Of a stretch of 64,000 nucleotides of DNA, positions 56,014 through 64,000 are shown piece by piece. The notes beneath the pieces are model-generated. The model saw nothing but the letters and a program-made list of their open reading frames with translations, made no database searches and was not told the origin of the DNA. Source of the DNA: PALSA-612 sp963791225 (GTDB lineage: Bacteria; Actinomycetota; Thermoleophilia; Gaiellales; Gaiellaceae); contig CAWBRV010000008.1 in assembly GCA_963791225.1 (NCBI GenBank), positions 186,001-250,000 of the forward strand, in the 5' to 3' direction. The translations under genes and the position numbers were made by a program. Position 1 is the stretch's first letter. Each line of letters starts with the position of its first letter.

Positions 56014-57266
56014 GCAGAGTCGCCATCGTCGGGGCGGGCTACGTCGGCCTGCCGCTCGCCCAAGTCTTCGCGGAAGCCGGCAACGAGGTCGTGCTGGTCG
56101 ACGTCGAGCAGCGCGTCGTCGACGGGATCAACCGCGGCGAGAGCCACATCGAGGACGTGCCGTCGGAGGAGCTCGCGCCGCTCGTCGAGCGCGGTGCCGT
56201 CCGGGCGACGACGGACTACGACGAACTCTCCGGCGCCGACGCGATCCTGATCGCGCTCGCGACGCCGCTGACGAAGCAGCGCGAGCCCGACCTCTCGATC
56301 GTCACGGCCGCCGTCACGGGCATCGCCGGGCGCCTCCGCCCGGGCCAGCTCGTCGTCCTCGAGTCGACCACCTATCCCGGAACGACGCGCGAGGTGGTGC
56401 GGCCGATCCTGGAGGAGATCTCCGGCCTCGAGACCGGCAAGGACTTCCATCTCGCGTTCTCACCCGAGCGCGTCGACCCGGGGAACGAGACGTGGTCGAC
56501 GAAGACGGTGCCGAAGATCGTCGGCGGGATCACGGAGGAGTGCACGCGCCGCGCGGCCGAGCTCTACGGCGGCGTCGTCGACACGGTGCACCCGGTCTCG
56601 TCACCCGAGGCGGCCGAGCTCACCAAGCTGCTCGAGAACATCTTCCGGTCGGTGAACATCGCGCTCGTCAACGAGCTCGCGCAGCTCTGCGAGCGGATGG
56701 GGATCGACGTCTGGGAGGTCGTCGGGGCGGCGGCGACGAAGCCGTTCGGGTTCATGAGCTTCAAGCCAGGCCCCGGCCTCGGCGGCCACTGCATTCCGGT
56801 CGACCCCTTCTACCTGACCTGGAAGGCGCGGGAGTACGGCTTCTACACCGAGTTCATCGAGCTGGCCGGAAAGGTCAACGAGGGCATGCCGTACTACTGC
56901 CGCTCGCTGATCTCGCAGGCGCTCAACCACGGCGCGGAGCGCTCGTTGAAGGGCGCGAGGGTGCTCGTACTCGGCGTCGCCTACAAGTCCGACATCTCGG
57001 ACGTGCGCGAGTCGCCGGCACTGAAGGTGATGGACCTGCTCGAGCATGCGGGCGCCGAGGTCTCCTACCACGACCCGCACGTGCCGACGCTGAACGGCAA
57101 GAGCTCCGTGCCGCTCGAGCCGGGCGCCTACGACTGCGTCGCGATCCTGACCGCACACTCGTCGATCGACCACGACCAGGTCGTGCGCGACGCCAAGGTC
57201 GTCGTCGACTTCCGGAACGCCACCGGCGACGCTGGCCGCGACGACCCCAAGGTCTGGAAGCTGTGA
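56010..57266 (+). CDS. UDP-N-acetylglucosamine 6-dehydrogenase (WbpA/WecC family)
   Basis: A 418-residue NAD-dependent UDP-sugar dehydrogenase that oxidises C6 twice to the uronate. The Rossmann start is 'VAIVGAGYVGLPLAQVFAEA'; 'VVLESTTYPGTTREVVRPIL' and 'LAFSPERVDPGNETW' mark the family. 'SSPEAAELTKLLENIFRSVN' and 'PGPGLGGHCIPVDPFYLTWK' contain the catalytic Lys and Cys. The 'YPGTT' and 'PERVDPGN' wording is that of the UDP-GlcNAc/ManNAc branch rather than UDP-glucose dehydrogenase. It overlaps both neighbours. Confidence 0.88.
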   Translation: MSRVAIVGAGYVGLPLAQVFAEAGNEVVLVDVEQRVVDGINRGESHIEDVPSEELAPLVERGAVRATTDYDELSGADAILIALATPLTKQREPDLSIVTAAVTGIAGRLRPGQLVVLESTTYPGTTREVVRPILEEISGLETGKDFHLAFSPERVDPGNETWSTKTVPKIVGGITEECTRRAAELYGGVVDTVHPVSSPEAAELTKLLENIFRSVNIALVNELAQLCERMGIDVWEVVGAAATKPFGFMSFKPGPGLGGHCIPVDPFYLTWKAREYGFYTEFIELAGKVNEGMPYYCRSLISQALNHGAERSLKGARVLVLGVAYKSDISDVRESPALKVMDLLEHAGAEVSYHDPHVPTLNGKSSVPLEPGAYDCVAILTAHSSIDHDQVVRDAKVVVDFRNATGDAGRDDPKVWKL

Positions 57267-58232
57267 CCCGGGTCGGCGTCGTCGGGCTCGGCTACTGGGG
57301 CCCGAACCTGGCGCGCAACTTCGACCAGCTCGCAGAGCTCGCCTGGATCTGCGACACGGACGAGAAGGTGCGCGACGCGTTCGCAGCACGCTACGCGGGC
57401 ACCCGCGTCACGGCGGACTACGAGGAGATGCTCGGCGACCCCGAGGTGGATGCCGTCGTCGTCTCCACGCCAGTGCCGATGCACTACGCGCAGACGAGGC
57501 AGGCGCTCGAGGCCGGCAAGCACGTCCTGGTCGAGAAGCCGCCGGCGATGCACGGGGCTGGACATGGACGAGCTCGTCCGCCTGTCCGAGGAACGCGACC
57601 TCGTCTGCATGCCGGGCCACCTGCTGCTCTACCACCCCGGCGTGCGGAAGCTGAAAGAGCTGATCGACGCGGGTGCGCTCGGCGAGGTGCTCTGCGTCTA
57701 CGGGAACCGGCAGAACCTCGGAGTCGTGCGGACGCACGAGAACGCGCTCTGGTCGCTCGGCGTCCACGACCTGTCCGTGATCCTCTACCTCCTCGACGAG
57801 GAGCCGGAGGAGGCGATCGCGCACGGCCGCGACTTCCTGACCCCCGGCGTCGAGGACGTCGTCTTCTGCTACCTCCGCTTCCCGTCGGGGAAGATCGCGC
57901 ACATGCACCTGTCCTGGCTCGACCCGCACAAGCTGCGGAAGATCACCGTCGTCGGCAAGGAGAAGATGGTCGTGTTCGACGACATGGAGCTCGAGCGGAA
58001 GGTGACGGTGTACGAGAAGGGGCCGTGGCAGCGAGCCGAGAGCTACGGCGAGTGGCAGACCCGCTCGGGAGACATCAACATCCCGAAGATCCCTACCGAC
58101 GAACCGCTGCGCCTCGAGTGCGAGCACTTTCTCGCGCTCGTGCGCGGGGAGGGCGACCGCCGCAAGGTGGCGCGCGACGGCGCGATGGTCGTGCGCGCGC
58201 TCGAGCGGCTGACGGAGTCGCTTGGCCGCTGA
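57263..58232 (+). pseudogene. Gfo/Idh/MocA oxidoreductase (WbpB/WlbA type), one frameshift
   Basis: Joined frames give 322 residues, right for the UDP-GlcNAcA 3-dehydrogenase family. Block 1 from GTG 57263: 'RVGVVGLGYWGPNLARNFDQ', 'AVVVSTPVPMHYAQTRQALE' and 'GKHVLVEKPPAMHG' (catalytic-type EKP). A +1 shift in a G-run near 57555 (CGGGGC) leads to 'LDMDELVRLSEERDLVCMPG', 'HLLLYHPGVRKLKELIDAGA' and 'TRSGDINIPKIPTDEPLRLE'. It would form the 3-keto sugar that an aminotransferase then aminates. The frameshift in a homopolymer is the kind most often due to sequencing. Confidence 0.85.
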
Positions 58233-58851
58233 CGTCCACCCGGACACCCTGCTCGGCGAACGCGTGACGATCCACGACCACGCCGTCGTCGGCAAGCAGC
58301 CGGTGCTCTCACCCCGATCGACCGTGCCGCGCGATCCGCTGCCGCCCGCAGTGCTCGGCGCGGGGACCGTGGTCTCGACCGGTGCGATCGTGTTCGCCGG
58401 CGCCACGCTCGGCGCGCGCGTGCTGGTCGGCGACGGCGCGTGCGTCCGCGAGCGCTGCGTGATCGGCGACGACGTGGTGATCGGCCGCGGCTCGCTGGTA
58501 GAGAACGACACGACGGTCGGCGCCCGGACGACGATCCAGGCGCACGCCTACGTCACGGCGTACTCGACGGTCGAGGAGGACGTGTTCATCGCGCCCTGCG
58601 TCGTGACGACGAACGACAACTTCATGGGCCGCACCGAGCGGCGCCACGAGCTGAAGAAGGGCCCGACGATCCGCCGCGGCGCGCGCGTCGGAGGCGGCGC
58701 GGTCCTCTGCCCGGGAATCGAGATCGGCGAGGAGGCTTTCGTCGGCGCCGGCGCAGTCGTCACGAAGGACGTGCCGGCGCGGAAGGTCGTCGTCGGCAAC
58801 CCGGCGCGCGTGATCCGCGACGTCTCGGACGACGAGCTGCTCGACGCCTAG
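58222..58851 (+). CDS. left-handed beta-helix N-acetyltransferase (WbpD/WlbB type)
   Basis: A 209-residue hexapeptide-repeat acyltransferase starting at TTG 58222, inside the end of the oxidoreductase gene. Hexapeptide repeats run through 'GAGTVVSTGAIVFAGATLGA', 'ARVLVGDGACVRERCVIGDD', 'VVIGRGSLVENDTTVGARTT'. 'FIAPCVVTTNDNFMGRTERR' and the C-terminal 'GAGAVVTKDVPARKVVVGNP' are typical of WbpD-like enzymes. It would acetylate the 3-amino group of UDP-GlcNAc3NA. The four genes give most of the route to UDP-2,3-diacetamido-uronic acids; the PLP aminotransferase (WbpE type) is missing from the block. Confidence 0.85.
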   Translation: MAADVHPDTLLGERVTIHDHAVVGKQPVLSPRSTVPRDPLPPAVLGAGTVVSTGAIVFAGATLGARVLVGDGACVRERCVIGDDVVIGRGSLVENDTTVGARTTIQAHAYVTAYSTVEEDVFIAPCVVTTNDNFMGRTERRHELKKGPTIRRGARVGGGAVLCPGIEIGEEAFVGAGAVVTKDVPARKVVVGNPARVIRDVSDDELLDA

Positions 58852-61005
58852 CTCCTGCAGGCCGGGTGGTAGCTCCGGCCCGGGAGATACTGCGCCCACT
58901 CGTCCTTCGTCAGCGTCCGGCCCGCAACCGCGCACGCCTGCCGCTCCCACGAGCTCGGCCGGATGTCCCAGTCGATCGCAACGCCGTCGGCGTAGACGGA
59001 CACGACGTGACTCCCGTCAGGCGAGAACGCCGCCTGGTTGTCGAACCCTTCGTGTCCCGGCAGCGGCGCGCCGTACGCCGAGCGGGTCTTGACGTCCCAG
59101 AGACGCGCGAGACCGTCGGTTCCGGCCGTGAGCAGGAGACGCCAGGTGGGGTCGAAGGCCACGGACCGAACCCAGCCCGGGTTGCCGATAAACGTGCGTC
59201 CGTTCGGCTTGTCGACAAAAGCGGCAGTGCCCCCGGCTCGCCGAGCACCTCGCCGACGAGCTCGTCCACGAGCGCCGGCTCGAAGCGGACACCGACGCGC
59301 AGGGCGGGCTGCTCGATCGCCCGGCGATACTCGTCGGCGGTCATCGGCCCGACCAACACGTGGTTTGCGCCGAGCAGCTCCGCCAGATCCGGATCGGCCG
59401 CGCAGCGACCGTAGTAGTCGGCACGAACGGCGACCACCACGGCGACGCCCCCGCGCGGGTCGCGAGCGGCTTGGTCAGGGCGGCGACGAACGCCTGCCGC
59501 TCGTGGTCGTCCGTGCAGGCGGTGAACAGCTCTTCGAACTGGTCGACGACAAGCACGACCCGTTCGCCGTCGTCGAGAACATCGCGGACTGCACGGAGCG
59601 GCGCGTCCTGACCCTCGATCCGGTCGAGCAACGGCTTCGGCAGCGTGCTCCAGAGCGTCCGGTCGAGCTCCCGCAGCGGGTGCTCGCCGGGTCGCATGAG
59701 CAGTCCCGTCCAACCGTCGCTGCCCGGGAGCACGCCGGCGCCGAGTGCAGGGACGAGCCCGGCTCGAACGGCCGAAGACTTTCCGCTGCCAGACGGCCCG
59801 ACGACGCCCAGGAAGGACGCCCCGGCCATGCTGTCGAAGCAGGTCGGCGACCAGCCGCTCGCGGCCGAAGAACCACTCCGCGTCGTCGACGTCGAACGCT
59901 CCAGGCCCTTGTACGGAGGCTCGACGGACTCCGCGCCCGGCCCGGCGCCGTACATCCGGGCTCGCTCGCGCACGAGCTGGAGGTCGACGACGCTGCTCGC
60001 GAGGTCGGCTTCGACCGACCGCAGGTCGCTGCGACCGGCGGCTGCCTGCGAGGCGAAGCCCCCGAGGCGCCGCGACGCCTCCGAATGCGCCCACTCGGCC
60101 ACCTGCTCGTGAATGCGTCGAGGCAGGCCGCCGCTCGACTCGAGCATGCCGGACGGCAGGGCGTCGACGGCGTCGCCCAGATACAGGTGCCCGCAATGCG
60201 GCGGATGTCGTCGAGGTCGAGCGGTCGCGGGCGCAGGACCCGGTCATCGCCGTCTCCCGCGAGCCTGCGCAGCGCCGCCGCCAGCTCCGGTGACGCTCGC
60301 TCGTCGTCGTAGACCGCGAGAACGAGCCCGTGCGAGCGATCGGCTGCGGCGACGAGCGAGATCACGTCGTCGAGCTCGGCGGGCTCCGCGCTCTCGAGGT
60401 CGTCGAGCACGACGTACGCCGGCCAGGCACCGCCGAGCGCGGCCGCGGCTGCGGTCGCGGGGTCAGCCGTCCCGGCGAAGCTCACGTACGCCACGGAGGC
60501 GCCGTTGTCGGCGGCGGTGACGGCGCCCTCCGCGACGAGCCGCGTCTTCCCGATACCGCTCGGGCCGGCGACGAGCAGGATCGAGCCCTGGCCGCGCCGC
60601 GCCAGCCGCCAGGCCCAGCGCAGGCGTCTCACGTCGAGGTCGCGGCCGACGATCGGCGTCACCGGGTCGAGCGCAGGCGGAAGCTCTGTTCGCGGAACGA
60701 CGGCCGGCGCGGCACCGTCGGGCTCGAAGCGGAGCGCGAGCGCGTCCGGATCGAGCCCGGCAGGTGAAACGCGAAAGGCCCTGACGGGCTCGGCAAGCCC
60801 TTTGAGCTCGATCTCCCCGTACTCGTGGAGCTAGCTCGATCACCTCGCCGCCGTGAGCCTCGACGCCCTCGCGCGCGATCTCGGCGAACGTGGCGGCCAG
60901 CCGCGCGGCGGCCTCGTCCCCTCGCGACTGCGTGAAGGCCGTGTAGCCACGCACGTCCGCGATCAGGAACGTGAGGATGCCCGCCCCCGGGAGCGGAGGG
61001 CTCAT
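58848..61005 (-). pseudogene. eroded adenylate-cyclase / STAND-ATPase / WD40 gene with internal deletions and frameshifts
   Basis: From ATG 61005 the frame encodes the start of a class III cyclase domain ('ILTFLIADVRGYTAFTQSRG', 'AARLAATFAEIAREG') to 'HGGEVIEL', then jumps at about 60835 to the domain's last strand ('YGEIELKGLAEPVRAFRV'): about 100 catalytic residues are gone. An ATPase follows ('LLVAGPSGIGKTRLVAEG', 60.6 kb), then an nSTAND1 NTPase ('WFFGRERLVADLL', 'FLGVVGPSGSGKSSAVRAG', 'VVLVVDQFEELFTACTDDHE'), with shifts near 60150, 59895, 59830 and 59450. At about 59215 the text jumps from 'GEPGALPLL' into one WD40 repeat ('LLTAGTDGLARLWDVKTRS'), ending at 58848. A full gene of this kind would be over 1,200 codons; this one spans 719. 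It cannot make a working protein as shown. Confidence 0.75.
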
Positions 61006-61029
61006 CGCGCGATTATGGTCGGCGCGATC

Positions 61030-61914
61030 TCAGCTGTTGAGGGGGAGGACCGCTGTGCCGACTGCGCGCACCGACGGCTCGTCGATCGGGCGCAGGATCA
61101 GGATCGCCTCGTCCGCGCCTGCCTCGGCCAGGCCGGTCAGGTGGCCGCGCAGCTCCTCGACGCCGACCGGCGGCGACTCCTCGTCCGAGTGGGGGCGCTT
61201 GACCGCGGCCGGATCGAGCTCGACCAGCACCGCCGTGCTGCGTCCGATCTCGGCCGGATCGCGCCCGGCGTGCTCGGCGGCCGTCGTGATCCGCGCGTTC
61301 AACTCGGCGAAGCCGTCGACCGTGTTCCCGTAGCTCGCGTACCAGGTGTTCCACCAGTCGACGTGCGGGAGCGCGATCGAAAGCATCCGGTCGCCGTTCG
61401 AGCCGATCATGAGCGGGATCCGCCGCTCGGCCGGCGGCATCAGCACGAGGTCGTCCGCCGACCAGAAGCGGCCGTCGAGCGTCACGCGCTCGCCGTCGAG
61501 CATGCGGCGCACGATCTCGAACGACTCCTCGAAGCGCGATACGCGATGGTCGTACGGGAAGCCGAACGCCCGGTACTCGGTCTCGTTCCAGCCGGCGCCG
61601 AGGCCGAGGACGAGCCTGCCGCCGCTCACGTCGTCGACGGTCGCGGCCATCTTCGCGATCAGGCCCGGCGGGTGAAACGATGCGCAGGCGACGAGTGGGC
61701 CGAGCGTCACGCGCTCCGTGACCGCGGCCAGGGCCGCCAGCATCGTCCACACCTCGAGCGGCCCGCGCTCCTCGCGGCCGTCCCCGCGGTAGAGCAAGTG
61801 GTCGCCGAGCCAGATCGAGTCGAATCCGACCTCCTCGGCCGCTCGGGCCATCGCCAGGTATTCCGGCCAGCGGACCACGCGCTCCGCCTCGGGGAGCTGG
61901 ACGCCGACCTTCAC
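61030..61914 (-). CDS. LLM-class flavin-dependent oxidoreductase (probably F420-type)
   Basis: A 294-residue luciferase-like protein from GTG 61914, which overlaps the stop of the upstream Rieske gene. Motifs: 'VGVQLPEAERVVRWPEYLAM', 'EEVGFDSIWLGDHLLYRG', 'RVTLGPLVACASFHPPGLIA', 'VDDVSGGRLVLGLGAGWNET' and 'RRIPLMIGSNGDRMLSIALP'. 'GAGWNETEYRAFGFPY' is a common signature of actinobacterial F420-linked LLM enzymes. The 4-nt coupling to an MBL/Rieske protein suggests a shared reaction, perhaps oxidation of a heteroatom-containing substrate, but there is no direct evidence. Confidence 0.85.
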   Translation of the reverse strand: MKVGVQLPEAERVVRWPEYLAMARAAEEVGFDSIWLGDHLLYRGDGREERGPLEVWTMLAALAAVTERVTLGPLVACASFHPPGLIAKMAATVDDVSGGRLVLGLGAGWNETEYRAFGFPYDHRVSRFEESFEIVRRMLDGERVTLDGRFWSADDLVLMPPAERRIPLMIGSNGDRMLSIALPHVDWWNTWYASYGNTVDGFAELNARITTAAEHAGRDPAEIGRSTAVLVELDPAAVKRPHSDEESPPVGVEELRGHLTGLAEAGADEAILILRPIDEPSVRAVGTAVLPLNS

Positions 61915-63443
61915 TTTTCGGCCGCGACCTCGAGCGGCTCCGAGAACAAGCGCCGGTCGTCGGAGGTGAGACAACGGCCCGTCGCGAGCTCGAACTGCCA
62001 GCCGTGCAGCGTGCACGTGAGGATACCGTCCTCGACGACGCCGAACCGCGCCAGATCGGCCTTCAGGTGCGGGCAGCGGCGCTGCACGCGATAGCCGGCG
62101 CACTCGAAGAACTCCCGCTCGGGAAGCTGCTCCGAGTAGCAGCCCTCCGCGTACTCGATCCGCTCGGCCGAGAGGCATTTGAAGAAGCTGTAGAGGTACT
62201 CGTTGTACGACCCGCGCCGCTCGGCCTCGAAGCGGCAGGACAGGAACAGGCGGTTCACCCAGTCCTCGTCGTGGTCGAGGATCAACTGCTCGACGAGCGC
62301 CGGGTCGATCCAGAAGCGGTATTCGCACTCGTCGCCTTCCCAGGCATAGACGCGGCGCGTCCAGAAGTCGAGCACGACCTGCGGGTCGCCGAGGTCGAGG
62401 AGGACGCGGCCGTTGATCGCCGCGGCGGTGCGATCGGCGAGGTCGAGCACCGGCTCGAACCACTCGCGGAGCTCGGCGAGGATGTCGACCTGCCCGCGCG
62501 GCCACGCTGCCTTCTCGGCCTCGATCCGCGGACGCATCCGCTCCCGGAAGGCCTCCAGGTAGGCGCGCTTGTCGGCGAAGATCGACTCCGGATCGGCAGG
62601 GTGCTCGATCTCGAACCGACCGGGCTCGACCGTCGCGACCGAGCCGGGGATCATCAGCCGCCCGTTGTCCGCTCCCTGCTCGTGCATGTACTCGAGGTAA
62701 ACGGTCTGGTCGGGGAACACGTTAGACGGGTCGTCGCCGAGATCGTTGAAGCCGAACAGGTCGTCGTCGAGGAAGCAGGGCGGGCCGGCTGTCGGGATCA
62801 CCCAGTCGGCTCCGACCTGGCGCGAGTAGCGGAGCGAGCGGGCCATCTGGGTCTCGCGCTTCTTGCGGCCGAGCGCGCTCTTCATCTGCTCCGGGAAGCG
62901 GTAGACCATCGGGTACCAGATCGCGCCCGAGAACTGGACGAGGTGCGCGTCGAAGTGGCCGAACGCGTGCACGCCGTCGAGGTCGACCGGCCGTGCGTCG
63001 TTCTGGTCGAAGATCCGCACGTCGCCGTCGTCGATCGCGAGCGCCGAGTCGCCCAGCGGCCCGTCCGCGGGGAAGATCGTGCAGACGGTCATCACACGTA
63101 GGCCGTCGAGCTCGAGCGGCACGTTCGTCCTCGTTTCGACGAAGCGCGTGAAGCCGAGCGCCTCGAGCTCGCGGTGGACGAGGTCGAGCGGGTGGTCGGG
63201 GAGGATGACCGTCGCGTCCTTGGAGACGTGGTCGCGCAGGAAATCGCGGTCGAGATGGTCGCGGTGGACGTGCGAGACGTAGAGGTAGTCGGGGCTCCCG
63301 AAGGCGGCCGGGTCGAGCTCCTGGTTCGACGGAAACGGCACCCACGAGGCGAAGTAGGCGGGGTTGAACCAGGGGTCGCAGAGGATCGAGCCGTGCCGCG
63401 TCTCCACGTAGAGGCCGGCGTGGCCGAGGAAGGTGATCTTCAC
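61911..63443 (-). CDS. metallo-beta-lactamase-fold / Rieske 2Fe-2S fusion protein
   Basis: A 510-residue two-domain protein from GTG 63443. The N-terminal UlaG-like MBL domain has 'ITFLGHAGLYVETRHGSILC' and the metal motif H58-x-H60-x-D62-H63 in 'YVSHVHRDHLD', with 'HAFGHFDAHLVQFSG' later. A helical middle ('AYLEAFRERMRPRIEAEKA') leads to a C-terminal Rieske domain: C457-P-H459 and C477-x2-H480 ('CPHLKADL', 'CTLHGWQF'). The layout recalls CMP-N-acetylneuraminate hydroxylase, where a Rieske and an MBL-like domain also combine, but in the opposite order. It may hydroxylate or cleave an unknown substrate. Operon with the LLM enzyme. Confidence 0.85.
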   Translation of the reverse strand: MKITFLGHAGLYVETRHGSILCDPWFNPAYFASWVPFPSNQELDPAAFGSPDYLYVSHVHRDHLDRDFLRDHVSKDATVILPDHPLDLVHRELEALGFTRFVETRTNVPLELDGLRVMTVCTIFPADGPLGDSALAIDDGDVRIFDQNDARPVDLDGVHAFGHFDAHLVQFSGAIWYPMVYRFPEQMKSALGRKKRETQMARSLRYSRQVGADWVIPTAGPPCFLDDDLFGFNDLGDDPSNVFPDQTVYLEYMHEQGADNGRLMIPGSVATVEPGRFEIEHPADPESIFADKRAYLEAFRERMRPRIEAEKAAWPRGQVDILAELREWFEPVLDLADRTAAAINGRVLLDLGDPQVVLDFWTRRVYAWEGDECEYRFWIDPALVEQLILDHDEDWVNRLFLSCRFEAERRGSYNEYLYSFFKCLSAERIEYAEGCYSEQLPEREFFECAGYRVQRRCPHLKADLARFGVVEDGILTCTLHGWQFELATGRCLTSDDRRLFSEPLEVAAEK

Positions 63444-63459
63444 GGCGACTACGCTAGCG

Positions 63460-63762
63460 ATGAGGATGGACTGCCGAGACCGCTTCGCCGTCTGGCTCGT
63501 CGAGCTCGTGCTCGAGCCCGTGCGGGCGCTCCGGGAGAACGGCTCGGCGGGGTCGGTGACGGTGCGTGCGGCGTGCGGGGCGAGGCGATTCGACGTGACG
63601 ATCGCGCGCAACGGCGCGGGCTACCGCTGGGCGTTCCGCGAGGTCGCAGCGCCCGGGGCGGCGGCTCCGGCCGAGCCGCTCAGGGACGAGGGCGACGAGC
63701 CGCTCGCCGATCCCGAGGATGCGTTCTGGGCCGCCTGGACGGCGATCGAAGCCGCTGCCTGA
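63460..63762 (+). CDS. small hypothetical protein
   Basis: A 100-residue protein from ATG 63460, divergent from the MBL/Rieske gene with only 16 nt between starts. It contains 'RFAVWLVELVLEPVRALREN', 'RAACGARRFDVTIARNGAGY' and an acidic, Ala-rich C-terminus ending 'DAFWAAWTAIEAA'. No signal, membrane segment or motif that I recognise. Good codon bias supports coding. An ATG two codons later is an equally possible start. Confidence 0.5.
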   Translation: MRMDCRDRFAVWLVELVLEPVRALRENGSAGSVTVRAACGARRFDVTIARNGAGYRWAFREVAAPGAAAPAEPLRDEGDEPLADPEDAFWAAWTAIEAAA

Positions 63763-63783
63763 GTGTGCGACGCCCGTGGAGGC

Positions 63784-64000
63784 TCAGCGCATCCGCGCGA
63801 AGGCAGCGTCGACGAGGTTCGGACCGTCGACCCAGATGCTGGGAGAGTCGAGGACGACCGCGATCACCGAGTGGTCGCCGCGGTGATCGGCGACGATCAG
63901 ACAGCCTCCTGCCAGCGTCGTCCATCCGGTCTTGACGCCGTAGATGCCCGGCGTCGTCATCAGCATCTTGTTGTGATTCACCCACAGCTTCTCGTAGACG
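63784..64000 (-). CDS. D-alanyl-D-alanine carboxypeptidase (S11 family), C-terminal part only
   Basis: The last 71 codons of a penicillin-binding-type carboxypeptidase whose 5' part lies beyond the window. The conserved KTG box is in 'GIYGVKTGWTTLAGGCL', followed by 'IAVVLDSPSIWVDGPNLVDA', where the serine peptidase family's final strand and helix are expected. The enzyme trims peptidoglycan stem peptides outside the membrane. The catalytic SxxK and SxN boxes are not in the window. Confidence 0.82.
   Translation of the reverse strand, partial: VYEKLWVNHNKMLMTTPGIYGVKTGWTTLAGGCLIVADHRGDHSVIAVVLDSPSIWVDGPNLVDAAFARMR

Noticed and set aside
1..64000. Insertion sequences, prophage, CRISPR arrays or defence systems
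   Set aside because: No transposase, integrase, phage structural gene, Cas gene or repeat-spacer array was found. The STAND/WD40 gene at 58.8-61.0 kb could suggest defence, but the cyclase link and its broken state do not support that.

Overview
The window is very GC-rich and densely coded, with third codon positions dominated by G and C, many GTG starts and many 4-nt stop/start overlaps. Protein content points to an actinobacterium. The secreted protein at 23.6-24.3 kb, with its 'SPALVVASVALLVALGGTGYA'-like leader (19 residues quoted in the entry), SGAVTTPK repeats and collagen-like GDK tract, is of a type I associate with Thermoleophilia (Gaiellales/Solirubrobacterales). The class-level call is inference; no rRNA is present.

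Layout. (1) 1-8.4 kb, minus strand: an eight-gene operon read from 8409 toward 1 (molybdenum hydroxylase large subunit, NAD-binding dehydrogenase, DUF6282 amidohydrolase, GalB-type hydratase, GalC/LigK-type aldolase, VOC extradiol dioxygenase, MetF, LigM-type O-demethylase). It reads as catabolism of a methoxylated gallate-like aromatic, with the methyl group passed to tetrahydrofolate and recycled by MetF. (2) 8.5-12.2 kb: thiol peroxidase, a methyltransferase-like protein and both E1 subunits of a 2-oxoacid/acetoin dehydrogenase. (3) 12.5-21.1 kb, plus strand: a Liv-type ABC importer with a fused LivH-LivM permease, a MetE-core-like protein, an AraC regulator and a second LigM. (4) 21.1-24.3 kb: sugar-phosphate-isomerase-like protein and a GMC oxidoreductase, divergent, then the collagen-like secreted protein. 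(5) 34.1-24.4 kb, minus strand: a second full Liv importer in one operon with a GMC dehydrogenase, its small subunit, a zinc alcohol dehydrogenase and acetoacetyl-CoA synthetase. (6) 34.3-38.2 kb: benzoylformate-decarboxylase-like enzyme divergent from an amidase and an amidohydrolase. (7) 38.2-44.4 kb: a PAS-GGDEF-HD-GYP-TPR signalling protein, carbamate kinase and ornithine carbamoyltransferase. (8) 44.5-50.2 kb: membrane and lipid functions (SulP, Na+/H+ antiporter, PAP2 phosphatase, lipid kinase). (9) 50.5-53.6 kb: small enzymes, two truncated gene fragments meeting head-to-head, and tRNA-Lys(CTT). (10) 53.6-58.9 kb: a secreted alpha/beta hydrolase and a four-gene block for a diacetamido-uronic-acid sugar nucleotide. 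(11) 58.8-64 kb: an eroded cyclase/STAND/WD40 gene, an LLM flavin oxidoreductase paired with a metallo-beta-lactamase/Rieske protein, and the end of a D,D-carboxypeptidase.

Two patterns cut across the regions. First, a palindrome TGTTC-N9-GAACA occurs twice ahead of the second Liv operon and once between the isomerase and GMC genes, and a 9/10 match lies in the promoter of the aromatic operon: a possible shared regulon. Second, all single-base frameshifts I can see (about twelve, in eight genes) fall between about 35.4 and 60.7 kb, while the roughly 30 genes of the first 34 kb are intact. This suggests local assembly error or local gene decay, and it should temper reading of broken genes there.
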